From Blautia_A ammoniilytica (GTDB taxonomy: Bacteria > Bacillota > Clostridia > Lachnospirales > Lachnospiraceae): a stretch of DNA of 64,000 nucleotides. The DNA lies in contig NZ_JAOQJL010000010.1 of assembly GCF_025566965.1 (NCBI RefSeq), positions 1-64,000 on the forward strand. Reading direction: 5' to 3'. This document shows positions 63,590 through 64,000 of this stretch, piece after piece; the stretch's first letter is position 1, and each line of letters starts with the position of its first letter. Both the position numbers and the translations under genes were made by a program. The notes below the pieces were generated by a model. The model saw only the letters and a list, made by a program, of their open reading frames with translations. It was not told where the DNA came from and did no database searches.

Positions 63590-64000
63590 TTATTTACGAT
63601 TGTAATTGATCAGGCACCCCTTCAGGATGATCTCACGTTCATCATCCGTCAATTCTCCTAAAGTCACTTCAAATTTCTGAAGACCGCTCTCTTTTACAAC
63701 ATATCCGGTGATCACATCTGCCTTTTCGGCAACTGCTTTCTGGATACCGGGGAAGAACAGATAATCTCCATTTGCAAATGGCAACTCGCCTTCTTTGATC
63801 AGGAAAGGAAGCATTCCCCAGTTGATCAAATTGGAGCGGTAACGCTTGGTAGCATACTCATTGGCAATGTTTGCCCATCCCCCCAGTACCTTCTGACAGG
63901 ATGCAGCCTGCTCACGGGCAGATCCATCTCCCGGCTTCACAGCAAAGATCGTGCTTCCAACGCCCAGGTTGCCCTTTCCGGCATCTGGAAATTCTTTCTG
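63590..64000 (-). CDS. Aconitase-family hydratase, C-terminal part only
   Basis: The reading frame stays open to the right edge of the window, so only the C-terminal 136 codons are seen. ILGGWANIANEYATKRYRSNLINWGMLP-like content, with YRSNLINWGMLPFLI, is the aconitase C-terminal swivel-domain motif. It could be aconitase, a related hydratase, or 2-methylcitrate dehydratase-type enzyme. The iron-sulfur ligands are outside the window. Confidence 0.8.
   Translation of the reverse strand, partial: QKEFPDAGKGNLGVGSTIFAVKPGDGSAREQAASCQKVLGGWANIANEYATKRYRSNLINWGMLPFLIKEGELPFANGDYLFFPGIQKAVAEKADVITGYVVKESGLQKFEVTLGELTDDEREIILKGCLINYNRK

Overview
This 64 kb window looks like the chromosome of a gut Lachnospiraceae bacterium (low-GC, Gram-positive, anaerobic Clostridia, perhaps Blautia-like). 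The reasons are the clostridial gene set and style: strong GGAGG ribosome sites, a sortase-anchored pilus, indolepyruvate:ferredoxin oxidoreductase, a BMP-type nucleoside-like ABC transporter, DUF975 and DegV proteins, and an F-type ATP synthase with a sodium-type c subunit. The genus is an inference. Almost all genes lie on the minus strand. The exceptions are an AraC regulator, a VapBC pair, TypA and one sugar-binding protein. No rRNA, tRNA, CRISPR array, phage or intact transposon was seen.

Layout. 0.2-10.8 kb: a pilus locus with a class C sortase, a SpaA-type major pilin, an orphan YesN-type response regulator and a 2194-residue LPXTG adhesin with a fibro-slime domain. 10.9-23.7 kb: housekeeping genes (MscS, Tex, DUF975, DegV, a duplicated-domain secreted protein, ACT-hom-lysC operon, prfB with its programmed frameshift, mnmA, and a DapF-like protein in which both catalytic cysteines read as serine). 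23.8-29.9 kb: AraC regulator, secA, vapBC, hpf and an isolated eukaryote-type hisA preceded by three 40-bp repeats carrying tiny reading frames. 30.1-33.5 kb: an accessory patch with an AlbA_2 regulator, the scar of a type I restriction-modification locus, a 137-bp palindrome and an acidic lipoprotein.

33.6-40.0 kb: a BMP-family ABC importer whose last gene is an N-acyl-D-amino-acid deacylase. 40.3-43.4 kb: dapA-dapB, a corrinoid adenosyltransferase-like protein and a double-OB SSB-like protein. 43.7-45.5 kb: typA. 45.6-50.6 kb: iorA-iorB-aminotransferase-MATE operon for 2-oxoacid fermentation, driven by a TTGACA promoter with an inverted repeat in it. 50.6-58.0 kb: complete atp operon atpZ-I-B-E-F-H-A-G-D-C. 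58.2-61.8 kb: rhamnulokinase, divergent sugar-binding protein and an RluA-type pseudouridine synthase. 61.8-62.9 kb: AT-rich, gene-poor DNA with 43-bp tandem repeats. 62.9-64.0 kb: a DUF1294 membrane protein and the end of an aconitase-family gene that runs off the window.

How it fits together. Lysine/threonine precursors come from lysC, hom, dapA and dapB, while the DapF-like enzyme is doubtful as a true epimerase. Aromatic or branched amino acids are probably transaminated and oxidised by Ior to acyl-CoA plus reduced ferredoxin, and a sodium-coupled ATP synthase would fit that energy economy. At least two families of small hairpin-forming repeats sit at gene ends, chiefly around the BMP operon and dapF-like gene. 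No single clear new defence or mobile system was found. The best leads are the Ser/Ser DapF homologue, the repeat families, the hisA leader and the ior operon with its operator.
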